Part shown: one piece after another, positions 1 to 8,667 of the stretch
Layout: every line of letters starts with the position of its first letter
How positions within the stretch are numbered: the stretch's first letter is position 1
Program-made: the position numbers and the translations under genes
Notes under the pieces: model-generated
What the model was told of the DNA's origin: nothing
Seen by the model: the letters and a program-made list of their open reading frames with translations, nothing else
The model's database searches: none
Origin: an uncultured Veillonellaceae bacterium
GTDB taxonomy: Bacteria > Bacillota > Negativicutes > Selenomonadales > Selenomonadaceae
Direction: 5' to 3'
Length of the DNA: 55,760 bases
Assembly (NCBI GenBank): GCA_902785705.1
Contig: CACZZN010000025.1
Location: 1-55,760 of the forward strand

Positions 1-342
1 GTAAAGAAAGTCGATGAACAAGGCTTTGATGCCTTATGGGAAACGCCTCGCAAGGGGCGCATCAGCAAATTGTCCCATGAGCAGTACTGTGAGCTGGATT
101 CTATCATACAGCAGGATCCACGCAATTTTGGCTACAACGTGTGGGACGGCAACACACTCGGAGACTTGATCTTTAAGAAATATGGAATATCCTTCAAAAT
201 CAGGCACTGCCAGACTATATTCCACAAGCTCGGCTTTTCCAGAATACGCCCGCAGACTTTCCCGAGCAAGAACGAGGAACATTCTGAGGAACGTGAGGCC
301 TTCAAAAAAAAATGGCTGAAACCAGAGCTGATGAGAATTTGA
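1..342 (+). CDS. IS630-family transposase, N-terminal part (orfA), cut by window edge
   Basis: The open frame runs in from the left edge, so the true start lies outside the window. The visible ~113 residues have the layout of the DNA-binding half of IS630/Tc1-like transposases: a basic stretch, then helix-turn-helix-like segments (around LGDLIFKKYGISF and CQTIFHKLGFSR), ending in the charged linker EEREAFKKKW. It stops at 340-342. The catalytic half continues in the -1 frame from 312, and a run of nine A's (304-312) sits in the overlap, which fits production of one fused protein by frameshifting, as known for IS630 members. Family assignment rests mainly on the DDE half that follows. Confidence 0.8.
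   Translation, partial: VKKVDEQGFDALWETPRKGRISKLSHEQYCELDSIIQQDPRNFGYNVWDGNTLGDLIFKKYGISFKIRHCQTIFHKLGFSRIRPQTFPSKNEEHSEEREAFKKKWLKPELMRI
304..312 (+). other. A9 slippery tract (candidate programmed -1 frameshift site)
   Basis: Nine consecutive A's lie in the orfA/orfB overlap of the transposase. Passing from frame 1 (orfA) to frame 3 (orfB) needs a -1 shift, which such a tract permits. Ribosomal or transcriptional slippage at A-runs is established for IS630-group elements. Use here is inferred. Confidence 0.6.
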
Positions 343-884
343 TTGTTGTATATCAGGATGAAGTTCATTTTCAGGCCCAGACCACCGTCACAGCTGCGTG
401 GTTCAAGAAAGGCACTGACCCGAAGGTCAAATCCTTGCCAGGTCGTTCCAAAGTTTCATATAGCGGCTTTCTCATCCAGGATTCTGGGATGCTGTTCACA
501 TGTAAGCCTAGCCGTTTTAACACATCCACTACAATTGAATCTCTGAGGAGTTTCCTGGCCACATGTCCACCACCGGAGGGCAAAAAGTATGCCATTGTCA
601 TGGACAATGCATCCTGGCACAAAGCTGCAAAGAAGGCTATTGGCTCTGGAAGACTGCGGCATCCGGCATTCTATGACATCTCAAACTATGTCGTATTCAT
701 AGACATGCCTCCGTATTCGCCTGACCTAAACCCTATCGAACAGGTTTGGCGTGTCACACGAAGGGAATTCACTCATAATCGTTTTTTTAAAAGCATCATT
801 GTTCTTGAAGGAACGACAGATAGAGCCTTTGCAGAATGGGCCAAGCCAAATGCTCAGCTTCAATCTCTGTGTGGGTTTATGTAA
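312..884 (+). CDS. IS630-family transposase, DDE catalytic part (orfB)
   Basis: This 190-residue frame carries the catalytic triad of IS630 transposases: D in VYQDEVHF near the N-terminus, D in VMDNASWH mid-protein, and E in the signature PPYSPDLNPIEQVW. These cut and join transposon ends at TA targets (family knowledge). It overlaps orfA by 31 bases. The ATG at 312 lies inside the A9 tract (304-312), so the natural product is probably an orfA-orfB fusion made by -1 slippage rather than a separate protein. No stop or deletion interrupts it, so the element may be functional. Its right inverted repeat could not be fixed without the left end. Confidence 0.88.
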   Translation: MAETRADENLIVVYQDEVHFQAQTTVTAAWFKKGTDPKVKSLPGRSKVSYSGFLIQDSGMLFTCKPSRFNTSTTIESLRSFLATCPPPEGKKYAIVMDNASWHKAAKKAIGSGRLRHPAFYDISNYVVFIDMPPYSPDLNPIEQVWRVTRREFTHNRFFKSIIVLEGTTDRAFAEWAKPNAQLQSLCGFM

Positions 885-1002
885 ATTTATTTAATGCGTT
901 CACCATTATACTGAAAATCAGCCTGCTGTCAAGGCTCAAGCTAATTTTTCATGACTTGCAGGAACGGCGGCTGCCTTCGTCGAATGTCATACGCTGTACG
1001 AG

Positions 1003-1103
1003 AGGAAACTCCATGCGAAACGGTGTTTCGCATTACGCCCTTACACGAAATCTAAGCTCGTACTGCGCCTTCGGCTTGTATTCGCTAAGATTTCATAGTA
1101 AAA
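1003..1103 (+). repeat. Dispersed ~100-bp hairpin repeat, copy A (head type 1)
   Basis: This copy has a head hairpin GCGAAACGGTGTTTCGC, the common block ACGCCCTTACACGAAATCTA, a GC-rich centre (GCGCCTTCGGC) and a closing arm GCTAAGATTTCATAGTAAAA. It recurs at 20096-20313, 20368-20464, 43665-43763 and 54126-54226. Its last bases run straight into AGGAGATGAG, the ribosome site of the 5'-nucleotidase at 1116. The 885-1002 stretch before it holds no gene I can support. Confidence 0.8.
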
Positions 1104-1115
1104 GGAGATGAGTGC

Positions 1116-2645
1116 ATGAAAGAATGGAAGAAACAGCTCACAGCGGCAGCTCTGGGACTGCTGCTGTCTCTGCCGCTGCCCGTCTATGCCTCGGTGCAGG
1201 AGGATGGGGTGCATCTCACGGTGCTCCATACCAATGACATCCACGCACGGGTACTGCCCACGGATGATGAGGGAAAGACCATCGGCATGGCATGGCTTAC
1301 CGGGGCCATCCGCAGGGAGAAGGAAATCGAGCCGGACACTCTGGCCCTGGACGCAGGGGATACCTTCCACGGCAGGCCCATAATCAACCTGAGCCGGGGA
1401 GCCAATATGGCATCTCTGCTGAACCTTTCCGGTTATGATGCCATGACCCCGGGCAACCATGATTTCGATTTTGGCAGCCAAAGGCTGATAGAGCTGGGGC
1501 GGATGCTGAATTTTCCCATTCTCAGCGCCAATGTGCTGGATCAGGAAAACTCCAAAACTATTTTTCCTCCCTATAAGAGTTTCGAGATGAACGGCGTGAA
1601 GGTGGCGGTGGTGGGACTCACCACCCCGGAAACTGCGTACAAGACCAATCCCAGGAACGTCACCGCCATCCATTTTGCCGACCCCATTGCCACTATGAAA
1701 GTCCTGATGCCGAAGCTGCGGGCAGAGCATGATGTGGTCATCGGCCTCATGCACATGGGAGTGGACAAAAGCTCCATCGTGACTTCCATCCGGCTGGCCA
1801 AGGCCGTGCCGGGCTTTGATATCATCATAGACGGGCACAGCCACACCACCCTTCCCCACGGCATCCGGGAGGGCAAGACCTTGATTTGCCAGACGGGCTG
1901 CCATGGCTACCATCTGGGGAAGGTGGAGCTGGTGGTGAAGAACCACAAGCTCCGGAAGGCCACGGCCCAGCTGCTGGACCATGAGGGCGTGAAAAAGCTG
2001 GCGGGGACGCCGGATGAGCGCACAGAAGAAGCCATCACGGAAATGCAGCGGGAAACACGGAACGCCTTGGCGGAAGTGGTGGCAGAAAGCAGCAAACAGC
2101 TGATTTCCAAGAGGGAAATTGTCCGCACGCGGGAAACGGAGCTGGGGAATCTGGCTGCCGATGCCATGCGTGATGCCACCGGGGCAGATATCGCCGTCAT
2201 CAACAGCGGAGGCCTCAGGGCGGATCTCCCCCAAGGGAAGGTCACCAGGGAGGATGTGCTGAGCATCTTCCCCTTTGGCAATATCGTGGAAAAAATTGAG
2301 GTGCGGGGAAGCGCCATCGAAGCCATGCTGGAGCATTCTGTGAGATACCTGCCCGCCGCTTTCGGCGGCTTCCTAGATGTCAGCGGCCTGACCTTTGATT
2401 TGGATGCCAACGCGAAACCCGGCAGCAGGGTCAGCAATGTGCTGGTGCAGGGCAGGCCCCTTTCCCCGGAGGCAACCTACACTCTGGCCCTCAATGACTT
2501 TGAGGCCGCCGGCGGGGATGGCTATGAAATGCTCAAGGGAGCCAAGGAATTGGGACAGTACGGCACACTGGAGGATATCTTCAGCCAATATCTGCAGAAG
2601 CATGGAGTGGAAGGCATAGCGCTGGGGAGGATTTCCGTGAAATAA
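1116..2645 (+). CDS. Exported 5'-nucleotidase / UshA-like metallophosphoesterase
   Basis: The product is 509 residues, normal for the family. It has a Sec signal peptide (basic MKEWKK, hydrophobic core, likely cleavage after VYA25). The N-terminal metallophosphoesterase domain shows TNDIH (39-43), DAGDTFHG, GNHDFDFG and a later GHSH, all dimetal ligands. The C-terminal nucleotidase domain shows INSGGLRADLP, the FPFGN turn and AAGGDGYEM, the nucleoside-binding loop. It should hydrolyse extracellular or periplasmic nucleotides to nucleosides and phosphate. AGGAG lies just before the ATG, at the edge of repeat copy A. A second exported protein follows after ~75 bases. The exact substrate is not decidable from sequence. 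Confidence 0.9.
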   Translation: MKEWKKQLTAAALGLLLSLPLPVYASVQEDGVHLTVLHTNDIHARVLPTDDEGKTIGMAWLTGAIRREKEIEPDTLALDAGDTFHGRPIINLSRGANMASLLNLSGYDAMTPGNHDFDFGSQRLIELGRMLNFPILSANVLDQENSKTIFPPYKSFEMNGVKVAVVGLTTPETAYKTNPRNVTAIHFADPIATMKVLMPKLRAEHDVVIGLMHMGVDKSSIVTSIRLAKAVPGFDIIIDGHSHTTLPHGIREGKTLICQTGCHGYHLGKVELVVKNHKLRKATAQLLDHEGVKKLAGTPDERTEEAITEMQRETRNALAEVVAESSKQLISKREIVRTRETELGNLAADAMRDATGADIAVINSGGLRADLPQGKVTREDVLSIFPFGNIVEKIEVRGSAIEAMLEHSVRYLPAAFGGFLDVSGLTFDLDANAKPGSRVSNVLVQGRPLSPEATYTLALNDFEAAGGDGYEMLKGAKELGQYGTLEDIFSQYLQKHGVEGIALGRISVK

Positions 2646-2719
2646 GCATTTGACAGCCTCGGTTTTGTGTTTTGCAGTTGCTTTGTTTTTGCCACTTTCG
2701 CCAAGGAGGATTGAGGAAG

Positions 2720-3955
2720 ATGCAGGGGATAGGGAAACGGAAAATGCTTTGCGGAAAGCAGATTTGTGCCATGCTATGTGCGGCGCTTCTGGGATTGGGA
2801 TGCCTGTCGGGAACGGCAGAGGCGGCTCAAGCCATTGGCGGCTTTTTCAAGCAGATCAGGCAAGCAAACGATATGGACAGGGACGGGCAAGGGGAGTATG
2901 AGCTCCTGCACCAGAGCTTTGCAGCCCTGTCGCTGGACAAGGAGTCGCGGCAACGCTATCCTGCCCTTGCCCGGACATTGGACAACATGGCCAAGCAGCA
3001 ATGGCAGCAGGCACGCAAGACCCGTGAGAACATGAAGAATGAAGCAAGGAGCTTTCGGGAAAACAACCCGAAGTATTATCATCCCTTGGCGCATAACGTG
3101 GATGTGCTGCTTCGGCGGGCCGATGACAAGGTCGTAAGTTTTCTGTCCATGGAGTACACCGGGGGAAGCGGAGCCCACGGTATGTATGGCTGGCAGGGTG
3201 TGAACCTCAGCACAGACACGGGAGAAGAGATCCATCTCTCCCAGGTGGTGCAGGATATGGGGAGGCTGACAGACGTAGTCACCAAACGACTCCGGCAGGA
3301 TTACCCCCAAGGCTGCTATGCGGAAATGGAGGAACTCGTACATAAGATGGCCTTGCAGGATGAGCTGAACTGGAGCCTGGATCCCAAGGGCATCACCTTC
3401 TATTTCAATCCCTACGCCATCGGCCCTTATGCTGCGGGACTGATGGAAGCCACCGTGCTTTTTGCGGAAGAACCGGATCTTTTCACGGAAACTTACCGGG
3501 AAACGGCAGAATCCTATGCCCAGCCTTTCCCCGACTGGTACCCGCTGACCACCTCCATGGCCGGAGGACGGGACGTGCTGGCGCTTCGGCAGGAAGGAAA
3601 GCAGCTCATCATCGAAGTGAACGGCACAGTGCACAGTTTCAGGGCAGAGCTCGATGATCTGCATCCGGTGCTCATCGACAAGGAGGGACAGATCTACCTC
3701 TATGTCGATGGAATCTCTTCCGAGGGCAGCCGCAGGACGATGGTCTTTCGTATGGAAGGGGAAAAGCCTCACCATCTGGCCACCCTGCCCTATACCTTCC
3801 TGCACACGGAGGCTGTCTCTCCGGCAGAGCAGCGCTATTGGAATTTCCTCACCAACCCCGACGGCTTTTACATGGACAGGGCTGGAAGACCGGGGGCTTC
3901 CACCAAGACGGATATCTGCGCTGTGGGGGAAAACGGGCTGCTGACTTTTGGGTGA
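2720..3955 (+). CDS. Exported RsiV-like protein (DUF3298/DUF4163 type)
   Basis: The start at 2720 is preferred because AAGGAGGA (2703-2710) sits 9 bases upstream; a longer frame begins at 2672 without such a site. The product is ~411 residues with a signal peptide (KRKMLCGKQICAMLCAALLG, ending near TAEA). The mid region has the pattern of the DUF4163/DUF3298 extracytoplasmic fold found in RsiV and PdaC: a strand-rich GGSGAHGMYGWQGVNLSTDTG followed by a FYFNPYAIGPYAAGLMEATV motif. RsiV itself is a lysozyme-sensing anti-sigma factor, but no anti-sigma domain or membrane anchor beyond the signal is seen here, so only the fold is claimed. It probably forms one unit with the 5'-nucleotidase. Confidence 0.6.
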   Translation: MQGIGKRKMLCGKQICAMLCAALLGLGCLSGTAEAAQAIGGFFKQIRQANDMDRDGQGEYELLHQSFAALSLDKESRQRYPALARTLDNMAKQQWQQARKTRENMKNEARSFRENNPKYYHPLAHNVDVLLRRADDKVVSFLSMEYTGGSGAHGMYGWQGVNLSTDTGEEIHLSQVVQDMGRLTDVVTKRLRQDYPQGCYAEMEELVHKMALQDELNWSLDPKGITFYFNPYAIGPYAAGLMEATVLFAEEPDLFTETYRETAESYAQPFPDWYPLTTSMAGGRDVLALRQEGKQLIIEVNGTVHSFRAELDDLHPVLIDKEGQIYLYVDGISSEGSRRTMVFRMEGEKPHHLATLPYTFLHTEAVSPAEQRYWNFLTNPDGFYMDRAGRPGASTKTDICAVGENGLLTFG

Positions 3956-4037
3956 TGCAAATTAGTTCCGGTGCAGGATTTTATCTCTATGCGTCGAATA
4001 GGGATAATGTGACATAGAACGCAAAGGGGGAATCATT

Positions 4038-6128
4038 ATGCCAAAGAATATGCCGGGTGGCTTCCGGAGCATTCGGCTGAAGATGTGTCTGACGCTTTTG
4101 CCGGCGATTGCGGTGGGACTTTTGCTCATTACCGTGCTGGCGGGATACAACAGCTACAATAATATTTCCGAGATGGCGGAGCAAAGCATGAATCAGACGA
4201 TTCGCGCGAATACGCTGGATATTCATGAGCGATTGGAGCGCATGAACATCATGTGCGGACATTTGGCGGGCAACGTGGAGTATGATTATCGGACAGAGAC
4301 GCCGGAAGAACTGGGCAGGGACATCGTGGAACTGCTTGATGAGGAGCCGCTGTCGAACGGCGGCGGCATCTGGTTCGAGAAATTCGGCTACCGCCCCGAG
4401 GTGGAGTATCTCTGTCCCTTTGCATTCCGTGAGAACGGAAAACTGAAGCTGTCCTACAACTATGTGACGGAAAGCGGCGAGTACTTCAATGAGGAATGGT
4501 ACCAGAAGGGCAAGGCGGCCGGACAGGGAAAGACGGCGCTGACGGAGCCTTATTTCGATCCTGTCGCGAAGATCATGATGGTGACCTATGCCTCTCCGGT
4601 CCATGCGGTGGACCAAAACCGGTTCATCGGGGTCGTGACGGTGGACATGTCCTTAGCGTCCGTGGCGGACATCGTCAATGACATCAAGGTCGGGGAGACC
4701 GGCCATGCCATTCTGACGAGCGCGAACGGCATCTATATCGCGGGCGTTGACGGGAGCAAGCTGAACGGCGAGACCAATGCTACGGAAGAAAAGAATGCTT
4801 CGGTTGCGGCGGCAATGAAGCAGATGATTTCCTCTGAAGTGGGTCAGGCGGAATACACGGACGATGACGGGCGGGATATGCTGCTGTACTATCAGTCCGT
4901 TCCGGACAGCGGCTGGCATCTGGGGCTTGTGATCCCGAAGAGCGAGCTTTATGCGAGCGCCAATCGTCTGATCATGGTGCTGGCGGGAATTGCCGTTTTG
5001 GTTCTGCTCGTGCTTTTTGCGCTGACTTACCGCACGATTTCCAGCTACGCAACGCGCATCGGCGTAGATCAGAAATTCGCCGAGGATTTGGCGGATGGCG
5101 ACTATACCCGCCCGGAGGCGGTCGCAAAGGCGAATGACGAAATCGGTCTTTTGGGCAACGCCATCAACAAGATGTTCCGGCAGACCAAGGGTGTGCTCCA
5201 CACGATTTCGGAGCATTCGGGGAACATGAAGGACTCCAGTGAAATCCTGGGGACTTCTGCGGAGAAGCTTTCCGCAGGCATGGTGACGATCCAGGAGAAC
5301 ATGCGTTCCATCAGCGAGGCCATGATGAACGCCAGCTCCGCAACCGAGGAAATCAATGCTTCGGTGGAGGATGTCAGCACATCGGCCAGCGTGCTCTCCA
5401 CGGAGGCGGCGAGCGGATTGCAGCAGGCAGAGGACATCCGCTTGAGAGCGCAGCAGGTCAAGCAGAGCTCTCTGGAGGCAAGGCAGTCGGCAGAGACTCT
5501 GGCAAAGGAGTTCAGCTCGAAACTGGAGCTTTCCATTGAACAGTCCAAAGCGGTGGAGGAAATCGGCATGATGGCGACTGCGATTTCCGGCATCGCGGAG
5601 CAGATCAATCTGCTGTCCCTGAATGCTTCCATCGAGGCTGCGCGTGCAGGCGAATTCGGCCGCGGATTCACCGTGGTGGCGGCGGAGATCGGGAAGCTGG
5701 CCAAGAGCACGGCGGAAACGGTGGAGCAAATCCAAACGACCATCCGTGATGTGCAGAATGCGTTTGAAAATCTGTCAGGGGATGCGAAGGCAATCCTGGG
5801 CTTCCTGAACGAAACGGTAGCGCCCCAATACGATGGGTTCGTAGGCGTGGCGGAGCAGTATGGGCAAGACGCTGAGGAGTTCCACGACATATCGCAGAAA
5901 ATATCCGATATCAGCAAGCGGGTCAATGACACGATGGAGCAGGTGAGCCGTGCGATGGCACAGATCGCCAATGCCGCGCAGGATACGGCGGATCTTTCCG
6001 TGCGCGTGGCGGATTCGGTCAACGAGGTGTCCGACACGGTGACGGATGTCAACGGCATCAGCCAGCAGCAGTCCTCCATTGCTGAGAGCCTGCGCGAATC
6101 GGTGAGCCATTTCAAACTGAAGAAGTAG
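4038..6128 (+). CDS. Methyl-accepting chemotaxis protein with extracellular Cache sensor
   Basis: The product is 696 residues. TM1 lies near residues 17-35, followed by a ~265-residue periplasmic dCache region (pattern [21 protein letters not shown] and SPVHA typical of Cache_1), TM2 near 305-325 ([20 protein letters not shown]), a HAMP segment, then a long coiled-coil signalling domain. The hairpin tip is recognisable as [20 protein letters not shown] followed by [14 protein letters not shown]. It should bind a small molecule outside and control CheA/CheW. No other chemotaxis gene adjoins it; the only other one in the window is the odd CheB at 48339. AAAGGGGG precedes the ATG, and a strong terminator follows at 6178. 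Confidence 0.93.
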   Translation: MPKNMPGGFRSIRLKMCLTLLPAIAVGLLLITVLAGYNSYNNISEMAEQSMNQTIRANTLDIHERLERMNIMCGHLAGNVEYDYRTETPEELGRDIVELLDEEPLSNGGGIWFEKFGYRPEVEYLCPFAFRENGKLKLSYNYVTESGEYFNEEWYQKGKAAGQGKTALTEPYFDPVAKIMMVTYASPVHAVDQNRFIGVVTVDMSLASVADIVNDIKVGETGHAILTSANGIYIAGVDGSKLNGETNATEEKNASVAAAMKQMISSEVGQAEYTDDDGRDMLLYYQSVPDSGWHLGLVIPKSELYASANRLIMVLAGIAVLVLLVLFALTYRTISSYATRIGVDQKFAEDLADGDYTRPEAVAKANDEIGLLGNAINKMFRQTKGVLHTISEHSGNMKDSSEILGTSAEKLSAGMVTIQENMRSISEAMMNASSATEEINASVEDVSTSASVLSTEAASGLQQAEDIRLRAQQVKQSSLEARQSAETLAKEFSSKLELSIEQSKAVEEIGMMATAISGIAEQINLLSLNASIEAARAGEFGRGFTVVAAEIGKLAKSTAETVEQIQTTIRDVQNAFENLSGDAKAILGFLNETVAPQYDGFVGVAEQYGQDAEEFHDISQKISDISKRVNDTMEQVSRAMAQIANAAQDTADLSVRVADSVNEVSDTVTDVNGISQQQSSIAESLRESVSHFKLKK

Positions 6129-6177
6129 CCTCATGATGGGGGAGCTCACCTTGCGGGAGGATTGATTTCACCAAAAA

Positions 6178-6220
6178 AATACCAAGCATGCACCGGTTCT
6201 GTGCATCGCTTGGTATTTTT
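6178..6220 (+). terminator. Rho-independent terminator after the chemoreceptor
   Basis: AATACCAAGC.ATGCAC pairs with GTGCAT.GCTTGGTATT around a short loop and is followed by TTTTT. The preceding A-run would let it work in both directions. Confidence 0.85.
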
Positions 6221-6339
6221 ATTTGCGCCATGATAGCCCTGCTTTGCCTGTGTTCAAATGTGCTACACTGGATGCAGACAGCATTTAAGGAACTGTTTCA
6301 CCAGGTTCTTTGAATGAAAGCAAAGGAGTGTATCGCCAC

Positions 6340-7437
6340 ATGGAAGACAAAAGGATCCGGATCAAGAGGCGAAATAAAACGTATTCTTATATTTTTGAAG
6401 CGGGAAGATATGCTGATGGAAGACGCCGCGTGATTGAAAGGGGCGGTTTCTTCTCAGATGAAGATGCTCTTTTGGCAGGTATCCGGGCGCGGAATGCATG
6501 GATGGTCGGTACTCGGGTGCAAGGAAGGAATCCGTTCAGCAAATTCGCGGAGACATGGCTGGAGCATATCCGTGTGCAAATGAGAGAATCCACTTTTCGC
6601 ATCTATCAGTCCCAAGCGAAAAAAATAATAGACAGATTTGGCGACAAGGATATCAGGAGGATCCGCCCGTTGGATATCGATAATCTGATTACAGATTTCG
6701 CAAGAGCAGGACTGTCTTATCAGACGTTGCGGATACGGCTCAATCTTATGAAGCGCCTCTTTGCCTACGCGGTCTTCCCGGCACAGATACTGCATGTGAA
6801 TCCGACGGATGGCATTAAGCTTCCGAAAACTGCGACAAGAGTGGTCATAGCGCGCAAGGTGGTCAAAAAAAGAGAAATCAAAAAACTGCTGAAGAGATAT
6901 CCATTTGGATGCCCATATCATATCCCGATTCTTTTATCCTATCATACCGGCATGCGCTGCGGGGAAGTCCTCGGACTTACCTGGAAGAACGTGGATCTCC
7001 AATATAGCTGCATTCATGTCGTTCAGCAATTATCCTATGGGACGGAGCGCGGGTACTACTTTTCGCCTGTGAAGACGAGGACAAGCATCCGTGATATCCT
7101 GATCGACAAGCGACTGGTAAGCATTCTTGCCGAATGGAAGGATGTGCAAAAAGAAGAATGCGGCGTGCAGAACAAGTTTGACCTCGTTTGTACGCGGAAA
7201 GACGGGAATCCTGTCAGCAAGTGGAGCTATGCAGGCGCCTTGAAGAAATACGGATTCAATACACATTCCCTGCGGCACACGCATGCAACGCTTTTGGTTG
7301 AGAATCATGCAATCCTGAAGGATGTGGCGGTCAGGCTCGGTCACGCGGATACCGCCATCACTGCAAATCTTTACACGCATCATACGCCGACCATGTCGGC
7401 AGCGACGAAGAAAATCCTGGATAAGATATTTTGCTGA
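6340..7437 (+). CDS. Tyrosine recombinase / integrase (phage or ICE type)
   Basis: The ATG at 6340 is preferred (AAAGGAG at 6322-6328); an in-frame TTG at 6310 would add ten residues. The product is 365 residues with an N-terminal basic DNA-arm-binding region (KRIRIKRRNKTYSYIFEAGR), a SAM-like core-binding domain (FAETWLEHIRVQMRESTFRIY) and the catalytic domain. Catalytic residues are R206 (YHTGMRCGEVLGL), H309 and R312 (HSLRHTH), H335 (RLGHADTA) and nucleophile Y345 (LYTHHTP). It cuts and rejoins DNA at att sites. No excisionase, relaxase or phage genes adjoin it and no tRNA is next to it, so it is either a remnant of an element or a stand-alone invertase-like gene. Confidence 0.9.
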   Translation: MEDKRIRIKRRNKTYSYIFEAGRYADGRRRVIERGGFFSDEDALLAGIRARNAWMVGTRVQGRNPFSKFAETWLEHIRVQMRESTFRIYQSQAKKIIDRFGDKDIRRIRPLDIDNLITDFARAGLSYQTLRIRLNLMKRLFAYAVFPAQILHVNPTDGIKLPKTATRVVIARKVVKKREIKKLLKRYPFGCPYHIPILLSYHTGMRCGEVLGLTWKNVDLQYSCIHVVQQLSYGTERGYYFSPVKTRTSIRDILIDKRLVSILAEWKDVQKEECGVQNKFDLVCTRKDGNPVSKWSYAGALKKYGFNTHSLRHTHATLLVENHAILKDVAVRLGHADTAITANLYTHHTPTMSAATKKILDKIFC

Positions 7438-7532
7438 GTGTTGTCTTTTCCCATGTGTACAAGAAGTCTTTCCTCTTCGGCAAACCTATGGGGATTTTCA
7501 GCCTACCGCACGCCTCCGCCTCCAGATGAGTG

Positions 7533-7868
7533 TCAGATTCGCTCGTAGATGGCGGTATTTCCTTCGCTTTCCTGCACGGAGACCTTCACGCAGAGGGGCA
7601 CTCTGTCGCAGATCCATTTGGCGATGTTTTCCGCCGTGGGGTTGATGCCATTCCCGAGGATTTCGTTGATATTGGCATGGTCGAGCTTGCCGACGATTTC
7701 CTTGATCTTCACGAAGTCCAGCACCATGCCGTCCTCGTTGAGTGTTTCGGATTGGCAGGTCACATCGATGATCCAGTTGTGCCCATGCAGGTTCCTGCAC
7801 TTGCTTTCATAGGGAAGGCGGAGAGAGTGCGCACTGCTGATCTCGACGCGCTTTGTCACGGTATACAT
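7533..7868 (-). CDS. queD: 6-carboxytetrahydropterin synthase QueD
   Basis: The start at 7868 (MYTVTKRVE) follows queC's stop by 5 bases; the longer upstream frame runs into queC and is rejected. The product is 111 residues, normal for QueD. Zinc ligands are H14, H28 and H30 (ISSAH and LHGHNW), and the catalytic Cys is C24 in ESKCRNLHGH. C24 distinguishes QueD from mammalian PTPS-like homologues. It converts dihydroneopterin triphosphate to 6-carboxy-tetrahydropterin, the first dedicated step towards queuosine in tRNA. It is cotranscribed with queC. queE and queF are not seen here. Confidence 0.93.
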   Translation of the reverse strand: MYTVTKRVEISSAHSLRLPYESKCRNLHGHNWIIDVTCQSETLNEDGMVLDFVKIKEIVGKLDHANINEILGNGINPTAENIAKWICDRVPLCVKVSVQESEGNTAIYERI

Positions 7869-7873
7869 GCGAT

Positions 7874-8566
7874 TCAGCCCTCCAGTGCAGGATCTGCGAT
7901 GCCGTTCGCCGCGAAGGCAGCCGCGCGGTCGCGGCAGGTTCCGCAGGTTCCGCAAGGCTTTTCGCCGCCCTCATAGCAGCTCCAAGTAAGCTCATAGGGT
8001 GTCTTGAGTTGGATGCCCTTGGCAACGACAGCGGCTTTATGCATCCCCGCAAAGGGGGAAATGAGGTGCACCTTGCCATAGGTTCCGATGAAGATTGCCC
8101 CAGACATCTTCGAGAGGAACTCCGTGCTGCAGTCTGCGTAGACGTTGCCTGCCGCATCATCGCCGTGGGCTCCGATATAGAGCTCCACATCCTCATTCTC
8201 GTAGAGGCTTGCCGCAAGGCTGGTCACTGCCGCCAGCATGAGCCCGTTGCGGAAGGGAACATTTGTCGAAACGATGCCTTCTTTATTTTCCTCGATCTGC
8301 TCCGCATAGCTCTTGTGCGTGATTTTCTGCGTGGAGCCTGTGAGCAGGCTGCTGTCCGAATACTTGAAGATTTGGGACAGGTCGAATTCATAATGCTTTA
8401 CGCCATAATAGGACGCAATTTTGCGGGCGGCCTCGATTTCCTTGTCATGCTTCTGCCCGTAGAAGATCGTGACCGTAGATACATTTTCCTTGCCGTACTT
8501 GTCCACAGCAATGGAAAGGCAGGTGGTGGAGTCAACGCCTCCACTGGATAATACAACAGCTTTCAT
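7874..8566 (-). CDS. queC: 7-cyano-7-deazaguanine synthase QueC
   Basis: The start is placed at 8566 (MKAVVLSSGGVDSTT) because GGAGG lies just before it; an ATG 12 bases upstream actually contains that GGAGG. The product is 230 residues, typical length. The PP-loop SGGVDS (8-13) binds ATP, and the C-terminal cysteine cluster CYEGGEKPCGTCGTC is the zinc site. It converts 7-carboxy-7-deazaguanine to preQ0 with ATP and ammonia. It is the first gene of a two-gene unit with queD. I looked for a preQ1 riboswitch in the ~100 bases upstream and saw no convincing one. Confidence 0.95.
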   Translation of the reverse strand: MKAVVLSSGGVDSTTCLSIAVDKYGKENVSTVTIFYGQKHDKEIEAARKIASYYGVKHYEFDLSQIFKYSDSSLLTGSTQKITHKSYAEQIEENKEGIVSTNVPFRNGLMLAAVTSLAASLYENEDVELYIGAHGDDAAGNVYADCSTEFLSKMSGAIFIGTYGKVHLISPFAGMHKAAVVAKGIQLKTPYELTWSCYEGGEKPCGTCGTCRDRAAAFAANGIADPALEG

Positions 8567-8667
8567 AAAATCCTCCATACGCTACTGGTTGTTGCAGCAA
8601 ACCATTCATGGTACAATAAAAGAAGCAGTCGGTGGCTGGTTCCTTTCTTCGGAAAGGAGGTATACGC

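Noticed and set aside
1041..2336. Long open frame on the complement strand over the 5'-nucleotidase (431 codons)
   Set aside because: It lies wholly antisense to a gene with clear motifs, is rich in His/Arg/Gln as expected from reversed GC-rich codons, and has no ribosome site.
8567..8667. preQ1 riboswitch upstream of queC
   Set aside because: I looked for the short hairpin plus A-rich tail core of preQ1-I before queC and did not find a convincing match; the space is also used by the divergent small ORF's ribosome site.
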